Source: Ramlibacter sp.
GTDB lineage: Bacteria; Pseudomonadota; Gammaproteobacteria; Burkholderiales; Burkholderiaceae_C
Assembly (NCBI GenBank): GCA_013815685.1
Contig: JACDFR010000020.1
Location: 1 to 58,976, forward strand
DNA length: 58,976 bases
Direction: 5' to 3'
The position numbers and the translations under genes were made by a program. Shown one piece after another: positions 1 through 8,847 of the stretch. Position 1 is the stretch's first letter, and each line of letters begins with the position of its first letter. The notes under the pieces were generated by a model. It was not told where the DNA came from, did no database searches, and saw only the letters and a list, made by a program, of their open reading frames with translations.

Positions 1-348
1 CCACGGCTGGTGCTCGCCGACGAGCCGACCTCGGCGCTCGACCCGAGCGCCACGCGTCAGGCCTGCGAAGCGCTGCGGGCGCTTGCCGCGCCGGCGGGCC
101 GCACGCTCGTCAGCGTGGTCCACGACCCCGAACTGCTGCCCGTGCTGGCCACGCGCGTGATCGGCATCGCCGGTGGCGAGCTGCAGTGGGACCTCCCGAT
201 CGACGCTTTGGACTCTGGCCGGCTCGAGGCGCTGTATCGGCCGCGCTCGGGCGGATCCGGCGAAGGCCCGCGCGCCTGCAGCGCGCTGCGCGCTGGCATC
301 CGACACATGAACCCAGCCCCATCAACCCACTTCAGGAGATCGACATGA
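1..348 (+). CDS. ABC transporter ATP-binding protein, C-terminal part
   Basis: The window opens inside this gene, reading in frame from base 1. The visible part holds the Walker B/D-loop stretch [12 protein letters not shown] at about residues 4-15 and the switch histidine in SVVHDPE. It ends with a short variable tail that includes LYRPRSG. The Walker A and signature motifs lie outside the window. The tail resembles PhnC-type phosphonate/phosphite importer ATPases, which is a weak inference from a short stretch. The stop codon overlaps the start of the next gene (ATGA at 345-348), so the two are probably translationally coupled. Downstream genes in the same operon are a DUF302 lipoprotein, a phosphoesterase and an MTA phosphorylase, which fits uptake of a phosphorus- or nucleoside-containing compound. 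ABC ATPase identity is firm; the substrate is not. Confidence 0.85.
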   Translation, partial: PRLVLADEPTSALDPSATRQACEALRALAAPAGRTLVSVVHDPELLPVLATRVIGIAGGELQWDLPIDALDSGRLEALYRPRSGGSGEGPRACSALRAGIRHMNPAPSTHFRRST

Positions 349-836
349 CCCCCTTTCGCATGAGCTCGCTGCTCGCCACACTGGTCTTGCTGGCCGGCTG
401 CGGTGCCATGGGGCGCCAGCATCCCGGCATGCAGGGTGCGCACGGCGCGCACGGGCTGGTCGCCATGAAGAGCCCGCACACCCAGGCGGAGACGGTGAGC
501 CGCCTCGAAGCCCAGGTGCGCCAGCGCAGCCTCAACGTCGTGGCGCGCGTCGACCACGCGGCGGCGGCCCAGCGCATCGGCCAGACGCTGGGTCCGAACG
601 AGGTGGTGATCTTCGGCAACCCGCAGGCCGGCACGCCGCTGATGCAGTGCGCGCCAACCATCGGCATCGACCTGCCGATGAAGGCCCTGGTCTGGACCGA
701 CACCGCCGGGCAGGTCTGGCTGGGCTACAACGATCCGGCCTGGCTGGTGCACCGGCATGGCGCGCCCGAGTGCCCCGCCGCCGAGAACGTGCGCAAGGCG
801 CTCGCCGCGATCGCCGAGGCGACGGTGGCGCGATGA
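345..836 (+). CDS. DUF302-domain lipoprotein
   Basis: The ATG at 345 follows an AGGAG-type ribosome site at about 333-337 and overlaps the stop of the ATPase gene. The 163-residue product begins with a lipoprotein signal, LLATLVLLAGC, with the lipid-attachment cysteine at about residue 19. A His/Met/Gly-rich linker follows. From about residue 60 comes a DUF302-type fold with the recognisable segment VVIFGNPQAGTPLMQ, then IDLPMKALVW and WLGYNDPAWL. DUF302 proteins are small periplasmic proteins of unknown function. The stop overlaps the next start (ATGA at 833-836). Its role in the operon is unknown; an envelope-attached accessory to the importer is an inference. Confidence 0.8.
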   Translation: MTPFRMSSLLATLVLLAGCGAMGRQHPGMQGAHGAHGLVAMKSPHTQAETVSRLEAQVRQRSLNVVARVDHAAAAQRIGQTLGPNEVVIFGNPQAGTPLMQCAPTIGIDLPMKALVWTDTAGQVWLGYNDPAWLVHRHGAPECPAAENVRKALAAIAEATVAR

Positions 837-1831
837 ACGCCAGGCTCGATCCATCGGCCGCCGCGCCTCGGGACGATATGCCGGGCCGCACCTGCCCTCT
901 GCATTACGGGTACGCCCCGGAGGTGTTCGCGCGCCCCGCCGACGTTCCGGCACTTGAAGTGCTTTACGTGGTGGGTGGGCTGTACGGCAACGAGCTGGCG
1001 CTGGACCGCGTGTTGGAACTGTTCGCGGCGGAACGCGGCCGCGCCTGGCTGGTCTTCAACGGCGACTTCCACTGGTTCGACGCCGATCCCGAGGTCTTCG
1101 CGCGGGTGCAGCGCCAGGTGCTGGCCCACACCGCGTTGCGCGGCAACGTGGAAACCGAACTGGCCGCGGAACCTGCAGGCGCCGACGACGATGCCGGCTG
1201 CGGCTGCGCCTACCCCGAGTGGGTGGGCGACGCCGTGGTCGAGCGCTCCAACCGGATCATGCGGCGACTGCGTATGGCAACCACGCCGGTCCAGTGCGCC
1301 GAGCTGGCGGACTTGCCGATGACGCTGCGCGCGGACGTCGGCGACCTCAAGCTCGGCATCGTGCATGGCGACGCGCAGTCCTTGGCCGGCTGGGGCTTTG
1401 CCCAGGAGCACTTGCGTGAGTCGGCGCACCGCGACGATGTGCGCGGCTGGTTCGCCCGCGCCCAGGTCGACGCCTTCGCCTGCACCCACACCTGCCTGCC
1501 GGTATTCCAGCGCCTGCGCAGTGCGGACTATTCATCTGCGCGCTGGGTCCTCAACAACGGCGCGGCCGGCATGCCGAATTTCAGCGGCGATGCGGACGGC
1601 CTGCTGACGCGCATCGCCCTGCATCCCTTCGATGGCTCACAGCGGCGCTTCGGCGTGCGCCAGGGCGAAGTCTTCATCGACGCCATCGCCATCGAGACCG
1701 ACGCTACGCAGGCGCAGGCCCGCTTCCTGCGTCAGTGGACCGAAGGCAGCGACGCGCACGCGTCGTATTTCCAACGCATCGCCCACGGCCCTGCCTACCG
1801 TGTGGACGAAGCCATCCGACTCGAGGAGTGA
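833..1831 (+). CDS. calcineurin-like metallophosphoesterase with altered metal ligands
   Basis: A 332-residue protein with the calcineurin-like phosphoesterase layout: GGLYGN at about 48-53, FNGDFHWFD at 75-83, GNVETE at 104-109, IVHGD at 176-180 and CTHTCLPV at 217-224. Compared with the usual DxHGN, GD, GN, HG and GHTHLP motifs, the first aspartate is Gly49, the first histidine is Tyr51 and the last histidine is Cys221. The middle motifs are kept. A Cys pair (GCGC) lies near residue 123. The active site may therefore bind a different metal or be impaired. The gene is coupled to the DUF302 gene by ATGA and lies 5 bp before an MTA phosphorylase gene, so a phosphorylated nucleoside or phosphonate substrate is plausible but not shown. 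Confidence 0.75.
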   Translation: MNARLDPSAAAPRDDMPGRTCPLHYGYAPEVFARPADVPALEVLYVVGGLYGNELALDRVLELFAAERGRAWLVFNGDFHWFDADPEVFARVQRQVLAHTALRGNVETELAAEPAGADDDAGCGCAYPEWVGDAVVERSNRIMRRLRMATTPVQCAELADLPMTLRADVGDLKLGIVHGDAQSLAGWGFAQEHLRESAHRDDVRGWFARAQVDAFACTHTCLPVFQRLRSADYSSARWVLNNGAAGMPNFSGDADGLLTRIALHPFDGSQRRFGVRQGEVFIDAIAIETDATQAQARFLRQWTEGSDAHASYFQRIAHGPAYRVDEAIRLEE

Positions 1832-1836
1832 ACGAC

Positions 1837-2682
1837 ATGCTGTCCATCATCGGAGGCACCGGCCTCTACGACCTGAACGGGCTCGACATCGAAGAGCGAA
1901 TCGGCGGCGACACGCCGTTCGGAACGCCCTCCGGCGAGATCCTCAAGGGCCGCCTGCACGGCAAGCCGCTGCTGTTCCTGGCGCGCCACGGCGCCGGCCA
2001 CCGGCTGCTACCGCACGAGGTGAACTACCGCGCCAACATCTTCGCGCTCAAGCGCGCCGGAGCCACGCAGCTGCTCGGCTTTTCCGCCGTGGGCAGCCTG
2101 GCGCTGGAGGTAGCACCCGGCACGCTCGCCATGCCGGAGCAGTACATCGACTGGACGCGCGGGCAGCGCGAGCGCACCTTCTTCGGCGGCGGCGTGGCGG
2201 CGCACGTGTCCACGGCCAAGCCGGTCAGTTCGGCGCTGGTCGGCGCAGTGCAGGCAGCCGCTGAGCGTGCAGGCGCCACCCTGGCACGCGGCCTCACCTA
2301 CGCCTGCGTCGAAGGCCCTCGCCTGGGAACGCAGGCCGAAAGCCACTTCCTGCGCCAGGCCCGCTGCCACCTCGTGGGCATGACCAACGTGCCAGAGGTG
2401 TTCCTCGCGCGCGAAGCCCAGATGGCTTACGCCACGGTGGGCCTGGTCACCGACTACGACTGCTGGCTGGAGGACCCTGCCCAGCACGTCAGTGTGGGCG
2501 CCATCTTCGAGCGCTACGGCCAGACGCTGGCTCTGGCCCGGCGGGTGCTCGATGAACTGTTGCAGGCCGCGCTTCCCGGGCCGGAGCCCGAAAGCCGGCA
2601 GGGGCTGGCCCACGCCCTGCTCACGCCCGACGCGGCGCTGACGCCCGACCAGCGCGCCTGGCTGGACGTGCTGCGCGCCTGA
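1837..2682 (+). CDS. mtnP: S-methyl-5'-thioadenosine phosphorylase (MTAP family)
   Basis: The enzyme cleaves methylthioadenosine with phosphate to adenine and methylthioribose-1-phosphate in methionine salvage. The 281-residue product shows the phosphate loop GGTGLY at about residues 5-10, ARHGAGH near 49-55, FSAVGSL near 82-88, the purine-binding EGPRLGTQAES, GMTNVPEVFLARE and the base-binding TDYDCW. These are the MTAP signatures. Its partner mtnA is not visible in the window. The ATG at 1837 follows GAGGAG at about 1823-1828 and lies 5 bp after the phosphoesterase stop, so it is the last gene of the operon. A purine-nucleoside phosphorylase relative with a somewhat different substrate cannot be excluded. 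Confidence 0.88.
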   Translation: MLSIIGGTGLYDLNGLDIEERIGGDTPFGTPSGEILKGRLHGKPLLFLARHGAGHRLLPHEVNYRANIFALKRAGATQLLGFSAVGSLALEVAPGTLAMPEQYIDWTRGQRERTFFGGGVAAHVSTAKPVSSALVGAVQAAAERAGATLARGLTYACVEGPRLGTQAESHFLRQARCHLVGMTNVPEVFLAREAQMAYATVGLVTDYDCWLEDPAQHVSVGAIFERYGQTLALARRVLDELLQAALPGPEPESRQGLAHALLTPDAALTPDQRAWLDVLRA

Positions 2683-2916
2683 TCGCCTGTGTCGGCTTCG
2701 GTGAGAAGCAGGTCAACTTCCGGCGCAGGTGTAAGGACCATTACCGGAACGGAGCCCTTAAAAGGAAGCCATCCTCTTCAACTGCAACACGGTAGATCCA
2801 ATCTTGCGAAAGGAGACAGCTGACCGGGGCATCGATCTTTCGTGCAAAGCGGTTTCAGCGAAGGTAATCGCTTACCGGGCGTTGGGAATGTTCAATCCGG
2901 CGTTGCCTGATCAGCG

Positions 2917-4107
2917 CTACCGCTTCAGACCACTTTCCAGCGACTTTGCTTTCTCGAGGTGCTCGGCGATGGTTCCGCGCGTTTTCGTCAGATGACCCTT
3001 CAACGCGTCGTTGCCGGCCGCCTTGACGAGCTCGTTGTCGATGGTATTCAACACGTCGGTGTGGCCTTTGACCATTGCGGTCACATAGGCCCGCTCGAAC
3101 TGCTCGTCCTTGAGCGGCACCAGTGCGGCGAGCTCGCCCGCTCCTTTCCTTTGCACCTGCTCCACCTTGGCCGTGATGACCGGCGTCACACCGATCTGCT
3201 GGCCAAGCTTCATGGTCTCGCCGGCGTTCATGCCGTGATGCTCGTGCAGCATCTTGGCGTACTCCATCACCGGCGGGCTCAGCTTCTTCATCTTGGCCTG
3301 GCCGGCGGCAAGAATCTCGTTCAGGTCGATCGCTATGACGGTGGCGAGTACCTCGGCATCGGCCGAGCTGCCCACATTGCCCATCGCCTTCGTTTCGGCG
3401 GCGGCGGCGGCGGTGGCACGAACCGGAGAGCCTGGAATGACTGACTTGTCGCGGAAGGCGGCGGTGGTCCCGCTCGCCGGCTGGAACTGCAGGGCTTCGA
3501 TGTAGGGTGGGTTTTTGCCCGCGATATCCTGCTGGACGTTTTCGCCGAAGGCCTGGCGTGCCTGCGCCACGGTCTTCTTGCCGGTAACGATGTCGTGATC
3601 CAGATTCAGTGTCAGGATGTTGTGGCCTTCCAGGTCGCAGCGCGCCGACAGCTCGCCGACGGTTCGGTTGATGGTGCTGCTGGCGTCGAAGGCAATCAGG
3701 TCGCCCACCTTGTCCTGCGGCACGTCATAGGCAATCGTGTGCTCCATGAAGTCCACGTGCGGCATCGGAAAGTCGTGCGGTGTTTCCAGCTTCAGAACCG
3801 CTACGCGCTTGAACGCTCCGACGTTGTGCCAGACCAGCCGTTCGGAAGTGCTTTCGTGCGGGGGACCGTACTTGGCGATCATTTCCACGGCTCCCAAGCG
3901 CGGGTGCTCAGGCCATGAAGCGATGATCTGCTCGACCGACTGCGCCGCCGCCGAGCTCACGGGCTGTGCCCCTGCAGCCGGTTGCGCTTGGCCCGTTGCC
4001 GGCGGCTGCGCCTTGGCTGAGCGGCTTTCATTTCTGGAGTCGCAGCCCGCGGCCAGAAGCAAGACAGCGGCCATGGCGGCAACGCCGCCGGAGGAAGTGA
4101 GGTTCAT
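2917..4107 (-). CDS. DUF4142-containing lipoprotein with an extra N-terminal domain
   Basis: The start is placed at 4107 because an AAGGA site lies just upstream and the signal peptide follows directly. The 396-residue product has a lipoprotein signal (VLLLAAGC) and a low-complexity Ala/Gln/Pro linker to about residue 60. A globular region follows at about 65-215, containing HTIAYDVPQDKVGDLI, which I do not recognise. A helical C-terminal region, about 245-396, matches the ferritin-like DUF4142 family (EYAKMLHEHHGMNAGE, FERAYVTAMVKGHTDVL). DUF4142 proteins are periplasmic and usually about 170-200 residues, so the N-terminal half is an addition. It stands alone, opposite in strand to both neighbours. 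Confidence 0.78.
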   Translation of the reverse strand: MNLTSSGGVAAMAAVLLLAAGCDSRNESRSAKAQPPATGQAQPAAGAQPVSSAAAQSVEQIIASWPEHPRLGAVEMIAKYGPPHESTSERLVWHNVGAFKRVAVLKLETPHDFPMPHVDFMEHTIAYDVPQDKVGDLIAFDASSTINRTVGELSARCDLEGHNILTLNLDHDIVTGKKTVAQARQAFGENVQQDIAGKNPPYIEALQFQPASGTTAAFRDKSVIPGSPVRATAAAAAETKAMGNVGSSADAEVLATVIAIDLNEILAAGQAKMKKLSPPVMEYAKMLHEHHGMNAGETMKLGQQIGVTPVITAKVEQVQRKGAGELAALVPLKDEQFERAYVTAMVKGHTDVLNTIDNELVKAAGNDALKGHLTKTRGTIAEHLEKAKSLESGLKR

Positions 4108-4590
4108 GATGGATCCTTGGAATTCCACCCAGTCTGGAAGTCTCGTTTGACACTGGATGTAGGTACGAGGCCCGCACGGGCGTAGGCCCTCAATGAAGAA
4201 TCTCGCAGTTCCTGCCCAGCTCGGTAGTCTGTGGGCAGCAAGCGCAGCGGCCCCTCGAACTGCTTCGCCGCGAACTTCCTAAAGCCGCGTGAACAACCGA
4301 TGCTCGCAATCGGGATCGCTGCGAACAGCATCGCACTGTAGATCGCGCCCATCGACGCCGTCGTGTCGGCAATCACGATCTCATGCGCTGCGTGAGCATG
4401 AACGACGTGATCGCCGCGTCCCGCGTTGACAGCCTGACGGGAATGTCCATACTCAACGGCGCCGAGGTGCGGGTTGAGCCTGTCGAGGAAGCTTCCACGA
4501 TTCCTGTTATCCGTTCCCTTCGCGACTCTTCCCCGGGCCCACTGCCGGTTCGGGACAACGCCATGGACCCATCCTGAAGGGAGCAAACAA
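4108..4590. other. 483-bp gap without a supported gene
   Basis: Open frames exist on both strands here. The longest, on the minus strand, runs into the start of the downstream gene. None shows a recognisable domain or a start that outcompetes the flanking genes. The last 25 bp carry the AAGGGAG ribosome site of the next gene. The stretch could be the left scar of the imported cluster that follows. Confidence 0.4.
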
Positions 4591-5415
4591 ATGAGCCACA
4601 CCGCCAGAACTGGGCATCGCTTTCGCGATGCCGACTCGGGAAAGACACTTGACGTCTGGTTCCCCCGTTCCAATGAAGCCATCGCGCGGCACTGCCTGGC
4701 GGAAAAGCTCGGTCTGATCGTGGGCGATTTCGTCACGGTACCGCTGCCCTCGCCCGAAGTGCCGCCCGCCAGCGCCGAGGAGGCCTACCTGCGGCTGCAT
4801 CTGCTGTCCGAACTCGCCTGGCGGCCCAACACGCTCAACCTGGAGGGGTTGTTCGGCTTGCTGAACAACGTCGCCTGGACGTCCGTCGGACCGGTCCTGC
4901 CCGCGCGCGTGCTCGAGCTGCGCGTCAAGCTGCAGCACGAGGCCCATCATCTCGCCGTCCCATCGATCGACAAATTCCCCCGCATGACCGACTACGTCGT
5001 TCCAGAAGGCGTGCGCATCGCCGACGCCGACCGCGTCCGCCTGGGCGCCCACCTGTCGCCCGGCACCACGGTGATGCACGAAGGTTTCGTGAACTTTAAC
5101 GCTGGCACCCTTGGCGAATCAATGGTCGAGGGGCGGGTCACGCCCGGCGTCGTGGTCGGGCGCAATTCCGACGTCGGCGCGGGCGCCTCGATCATGGGGA
5201 CGTTGTCCGGCGGTGGCAAGCAGGTCAATTCCGTCGGCGAGCGAAGCCTGATCGGCGCGAACGCGGGCATCGGCATCTCGCTTGGTGACGAGTGCATCGT
5301 GGAAGCGGGCCTCTACGTGACGGCGGGCAGCAAGGTGCGCACACCCGAGGGCCATGTGGTCAAGGCGAAGGACCTTTCCGGCAAGTCCGGCCTGCTCTTC
5401 CGGCGCAACAGCTAG
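4591..5415 (+). CDS. DapD-like tetrahydrodipicolinate N-succinyltransferase family protein
   Basis: A 274-residue left-handed parallel beta-helix acyltransferase. The N-terminal half (about 1-140) is alpha/beta. The C-terminal half carries imperfect hexapeptide repeats with the stretches [45 protein letters not shown] and [21 protein letters not shown], which match the Pseudomonas/actinobacterial type of DapD. In lysine synthesis DapD succinylates tetrahydrodipicolinate. Here the gene heads a broken biosynthetic operon, so it may act on a related amino acid in a specialised pathway; the tabtoxin gene tabB is a known DapD relative in such a setting. The ATG at 4591 has AAGGGAG about 8 bp upstream. 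It is the only intact gene of the operon. Confidence 0.75.
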   Translation: MSHTARTGHRFRDADSGKTLDVWFPRSNEAIARHCLAEKLGLIVGDFVTVPLPSPEVPPASAEEAYLRLHLLSELAWRPNTLNLEGLFGLLNNVAWTSVGPVLPARVLELRVKLQHEAHHLAVPSIDKFPRMTDYVVPEGVRIADADRVRLGAHLSPGTTVMHEGFVNFNAGTLGESMVEGRVTPGVVVGRNSDVGAGASIMGTLSGGGKQVNSVGERSLIGANAGIGISLGDECIVEAGLYVTAGSKVRTPEGHVVKAKDLSGKSGLLFRRNS

Positions 5416-5513
5416 ACCGGCAGCATCGAATGCGTCTACACGAACGCGCAACGCTGGGGCGGTCTGAACAACGCGCTCCATGTAAGCAACTGACACCAGG
5501 AGGAATGCATCCC

Positions 5514-5979
5514 ATGAAGGAAGTCCATCGTTACGAGGTCCCGGATGCGCTGAAGCAGCGCATAGACGGGCTGGTCACCGAGGTCTTAGATGACTGTCCC
5601 GGCGAGTCCGAGTACCGTTACATCTCGCGACTGGCCGACGTCGACTTGGGTGGCATTGCCGAGCCCTTTGGCGCCGAAAGCCGCGATCGGCCCGCCCTGC
5701 ACGTCGTTAACCTGCCCACCTTCGAGAGCGTGCAGAAATCCAAGATCCTCGCCCTACTGCTGGGCGAGACAATCGGCAAGTGCGTCGCGTACAGCGACTA
5801 CAACCAGTCATACATCACGGACATTCGCGCGACCAGGCTCTCGCGCGAAGCCAGCGCGGGCACCGAGCTACTGTCTCCCCATTCGGACCTCGCATTCGCC
5901 GACGACGAATGCCGGCCGCAGTACCTGGTGCTGGTCGCGCACAAGGCGGACGGCGAGGAGGTGAAGACGCTGCTGGCGC
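5514..5979 (+). pseudogene. Fe(II)/2-oxoglutarate oxygenase (clavaminate synthase-like), 3' half deleted
   Basis: About 155 residues remain, from an ATG at 5514 with AGGAGG 10 bp upstream (an in-frame ATG at 5505 is too close to that site). The kept part resembles the clavaminate synthase / asparagine-arginine hydroxylase group. It includes NLPTFESVQKSKILALLLGETIG and the facial-triad segment LSPHSDLAFADD, where His-x-Asp supplies two iron ligands. The second histidine and the oxoglutarate-binding arginine would lie in the lost half. Around 5975-5982 the sequence switches, in another frame, to the middle of a short-chain dehydrogenase, so a deletion has joined two genes. The remnant should be inactive. 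Confidence 0.75.
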
Positions 5980-6327
5980 GGGTCCATCGTGGTCGTGTCG
6001 TCGGCCGCGGCGTACCGTGCCCCTGCCGACGCCATCGGCTATAGCACCGTCAAGGCGGCCCAGATCCAGATGGTGCGCTGCCTGGCCAATGACCTCGCCA
6101 AGGATCGCATCCGGGTGAATTGCATTTCGCCGGGCTTCATCGCCACCCCTTACCAGGACAACAAGAGTCCCGCGTTCATGAAGAACCTCGTGGAAAACCG
6201 CATTCCCCTGCACAAAATCGGCGAAGTGGACGAGGTCGCGCACCTGCTGCTGGCCCTCGCCGCTAATGGCTATGTGACCGGCCAGTCCGTCGTCATCGAC
6301 GGCGGGCTGAACATGAGCTACCGCTGA
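5980..6327 (+). pseudogene. short-chain dehydrogenase/reductase, N-terminal half deleted
   Basis: The reading frame picks up at GSIVVVSSAAAY and runs to a stop at 6327. It keeps the SDR active-site YSTVK (YxxxK), NDLAKDRIRVNCISPGFIATP and the closing GQSVVIDGG segment. The Rossmann TGxxxGxG cofactor loop and the first half of the fold are missing, because the deletion joined this fragment to the preceding oxygenase. GTG at 5989 could start translation of a stub, but it could not bind NAD(P). The stop is directly followed by the ATG of the ligase gene, so the original genes formed one operon. Confidence 0.8.
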
Positions 6328-7790
6328 ATGAGCGCGGCCATCGTCGACGGCGGCGTCCGCATCTCGATCGATGAAATCGAAGCACAGGCGGACCGGCTGG
6401 CGCGCGCCATGCTCAAGCGCGGCGTGCCCCGGGGCGCGTTGATCGGGGTGCGCGTGCGACCCCGCTGCGAGTGGTTCGTGCTGAACCGGGCGATCGCACG
6501 GATCGGTGGCGTTCATCTGGCACTGAACTGGCGATTGCTGCCGTCGGAGCTCGGAGAGCTAATCTCAGGAAGCGATCTTTCGGCGCTGGTCCTCGACGAC
6601 CCGGATCCCACCAGCGTGTTGGCCGCGATCCCAGCGTCGAGGTTTAGCTGCCTGGTTCATTTCGGCCGCGAGGGCGAGTTTCCCGGCACAAGCTTCGCGA
6701 GCCTGGTCGCCGAAGCCGGCGCTGCGAGCAAAGGCCCGCTGCCGCACGGTGGGACGGCGCCTCTGATGTTCTTTACGTCTGGAACGACGGGCCGGCCTAA
6801 GGCGGTTGCCCGAGCTGTCGAGCATGACGGTGCCCGTGCCCAGGCGCTGCGCGAGTACCAGTTCGACGTCGTGCGCAGGCGCTACGGGCTGGTGCGCGAC
6901 AGGCGCGAGTTACTCACACTGCCGCTTCATCACGGCATGGGTCCGATGGCCGCTGACGTTTGCCTTAAGCAGGGAGGAACGCTTCACATCTTGCGGCAGT
7001 TCGAGCCGCTGGCGGCGTTGCGCATACTGTCGGAGCAGCGGATCACCAGCTGGAGTTGCGTGCCCACCATGCTCTACCGCATCGCGGCGCTTCCGGCCGC
7101 CGAGCTGGAGCGGCACCGGCCGACGGACTTGGCCGCGCTCAACGTAGGTGCCGCGTACTTCTCCACGGCCCTAAAGGAGTGGGCCATACGCTACTTCGGC
7201 CCGTGCGTGTCTGAGGGCTACGGGCTCACCGAAACCGGGCCGGTGAGCGGCATCAGCGGCGCGCAGGCGTTGTTACGGCCCCAGTCCTGCGGCAAGCCCT
7301 ACCGGCACGTGCGCCTCCGCATCGTCGATGAAAGCGGTTGTGAATGCGTCGCCGGGCAGCCGGGAGAGCTGCTGGTGACAACACCGCTCCTCGCGCACAA
7401 CGGCGGGGCGGGGGGCTACTTCCGCACCGGCGACATCGCCTGGCTGGACGACGAGGGGTTCTCTACATCACTGGCCGGCGCAAGGACATCGTCGTCTCCG
7501 GCGGCGTGAAGATATTTCCGCGCGAGGTCGAGGACGTGTTGACGCGACATCCCGCCGTGCTGGACGCGGCGGTGATCGGGGTGCCGGACGCCGAGTTCGG
7601 CGAGCGTGTGCTGGCCGTTTGTGAATTGAAGTTCCCGGTGGAACCCGGCGAGCTACAGGGCTTCCTCAAACGGAGCCTGAGCGGCTACAAGTGTCCGCGC
7701 GAGTTCCACTTCATCGATTCACTGCCGCGCAATGACGCGGGGAAAGTCCTGAAGGCCCACCTCAGACGAACCTACGGCGGTCAACCATGA
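6328..7790 (+). pseudogene. AMP-forming acyl-CoA ligase/adenylation enzyme with one frameshift
   Basis: A class I adenylate-forming enzyme of about 487 residues when read across a frameshift. Visible motifs are the P-loop FFTSGTTGRPKAV, GYGLTETGPVSG and YFRTGDIAWLDDEG in the first frame. After a one-base loss near 7460 (TTCTCTAC where TTCCTCTAC restores the frame), ITGRRKDIVVSGGVKIFPREVE and the C-terminal catalytic lysine of NDAGKVLKAHLRR follow. The first frame ends early at 7509, so the protein would lack its mobile C-terminal domain. It would have activated a carboxylic acid in the pathway. It begins immediately after the SDR stop and overlaps the methyltransferase start (ATGA at 7787-7790). 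Confidence 0.85.
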
Positions 7791-8630
7791 AAACCATTAA
7801 CGGCTTCTCCCATCGCCACGCTGAACTTGTGCCCGGCAGCGTACAGGAAACGATGGTGATGTGTTTTCTCGACCGGGCTCGGTACAGCCCCATGTTCCCC
7901 ACGATCCTCGACGACGCCAAGGCCGTTAGCATCCTGGAGAAGTTCGGGGAGCGGTTGTCGGCCCGGAGTTTCCGCGACGGCGAGATGCCGGCCCTGAGCA
8001 TTTTGCTGCGCTCCCGCTACTTCGACGACGCAGTCCGCGCCTTCGTCCAGGTCCATCCCCGCGCCACCGTCATCAACTTGGCGGCGGGCCTCGAGACCAA
8101 TTTCTTCCGCGTGGACAACGGTGAGCTGCGCTGGTGGGACGTCGACCTCCCAGATGCCATCGATTTCCGCCGACAGTACATCCAGGAGTCTTGCCGGAAC
8201 CGTTTCGTCAAGGCCGACCTGCTCGACTTTGCGTGATGGACCAGATCGAGTGCGGCCCTCGCGATGGGGTGATGATCGTTGCCAGCGGTATCCTCTGCTA
8301 CTTCACGCGCGAGCAGATCGCGCGGCTAGTTACCGCCCTGGCGGACCGCTTCCCGGGCGCTGAGCTGGTTTTCGAGTACTACTCCAAGCCCGTAATCTGG
8401 GGGAACAACTGTTCTTCCGGCTGAAGCGCATGGACGCCCGCCTTGTCTTCGGCGCGTTCAACCTGAGCAGCTTGATGCGCCGCGATACCGGCCGTGTTCA
8501 CGTCCTCGAAAGGGTGCCCTACTACGGCCGCTGCCCTTGCGGCTTGGACCTGAAATGGGGCACTCGCGCGGCCATGAAGGCTTCCGACCTCCTGAGCCTC
8601 ATGGAGTTCGTGCACTGGCGGCTGGCCTAG
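7787..8630 (+). pseudogene. PPM1/LCMT-type O-methyltransferase with two frameshifts
   Basis: When two one-base losses are repaired, the frame gives about 281 residues of the leucine carboxyl methyltransferase/TcmP-like family. Segments include GFSHRHAELVPGSVQETM at the start, the SAM-binding stretch VINLAAGLETNFFRVD, and WWDVDLPDAIDFRRQYI. The first loss is near 8234 (GCGTGATGG for GCGTGGATGG, creating an in-frame TGA). The second is near 8410 (GAACAACTG for GAACAAACTG). The tail ends KASDLLSLMEFVHWRLA. It was the last gene of the operon and is now non-functional. In known pathways such enzymes methylate carboxylates or phenols of small molecules; the substrate here is unknown. Confidence 0.8.
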
Positions 8631-8847
8631 ACCGTGCCTTTTCGGAGAGGTGAACTAGGCGCAGCCTTTGTCCTTCTTGGTTCCGCTAGTGTTCGCATTG
8701 CGGTTTGCGAAGGTATCGTTGTGGAAATTCAATTGCCGGGCGCATTGAAAGGGCTGAGCGCCTGAATGAGCGGGTCCCGGCGGGAGCCAGGGGCGCCGAA
8801 ACCGGCAAAGAGGTGCGCCAAATAGTGCGGTAGTGCGTTAAGGATAA
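8631..8847. other. short spacer between the decayed cluster and the transposase remnant
   Basis: The spacer holds no recognisable gene. It lies between two decayed loci. I could not identify terminal inverted repeats of an insertion sequence in it. Confidence 0.35.

Noticed and set aside
4104..4736. Minus-strand open frame of 210 codons
   Set aside because: It runs antisense into the DapD-like gene, which has clear homology and a good ribosome site. No domain was seen in the antisense product.
7460..8410. Frameshifts as sequencing errors
   Set aside because: Possible in principle, but the many genes outside this region are intact, and the same operon also carries a large deletion and lies next to a decayed transposase. 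True decay is more likely.
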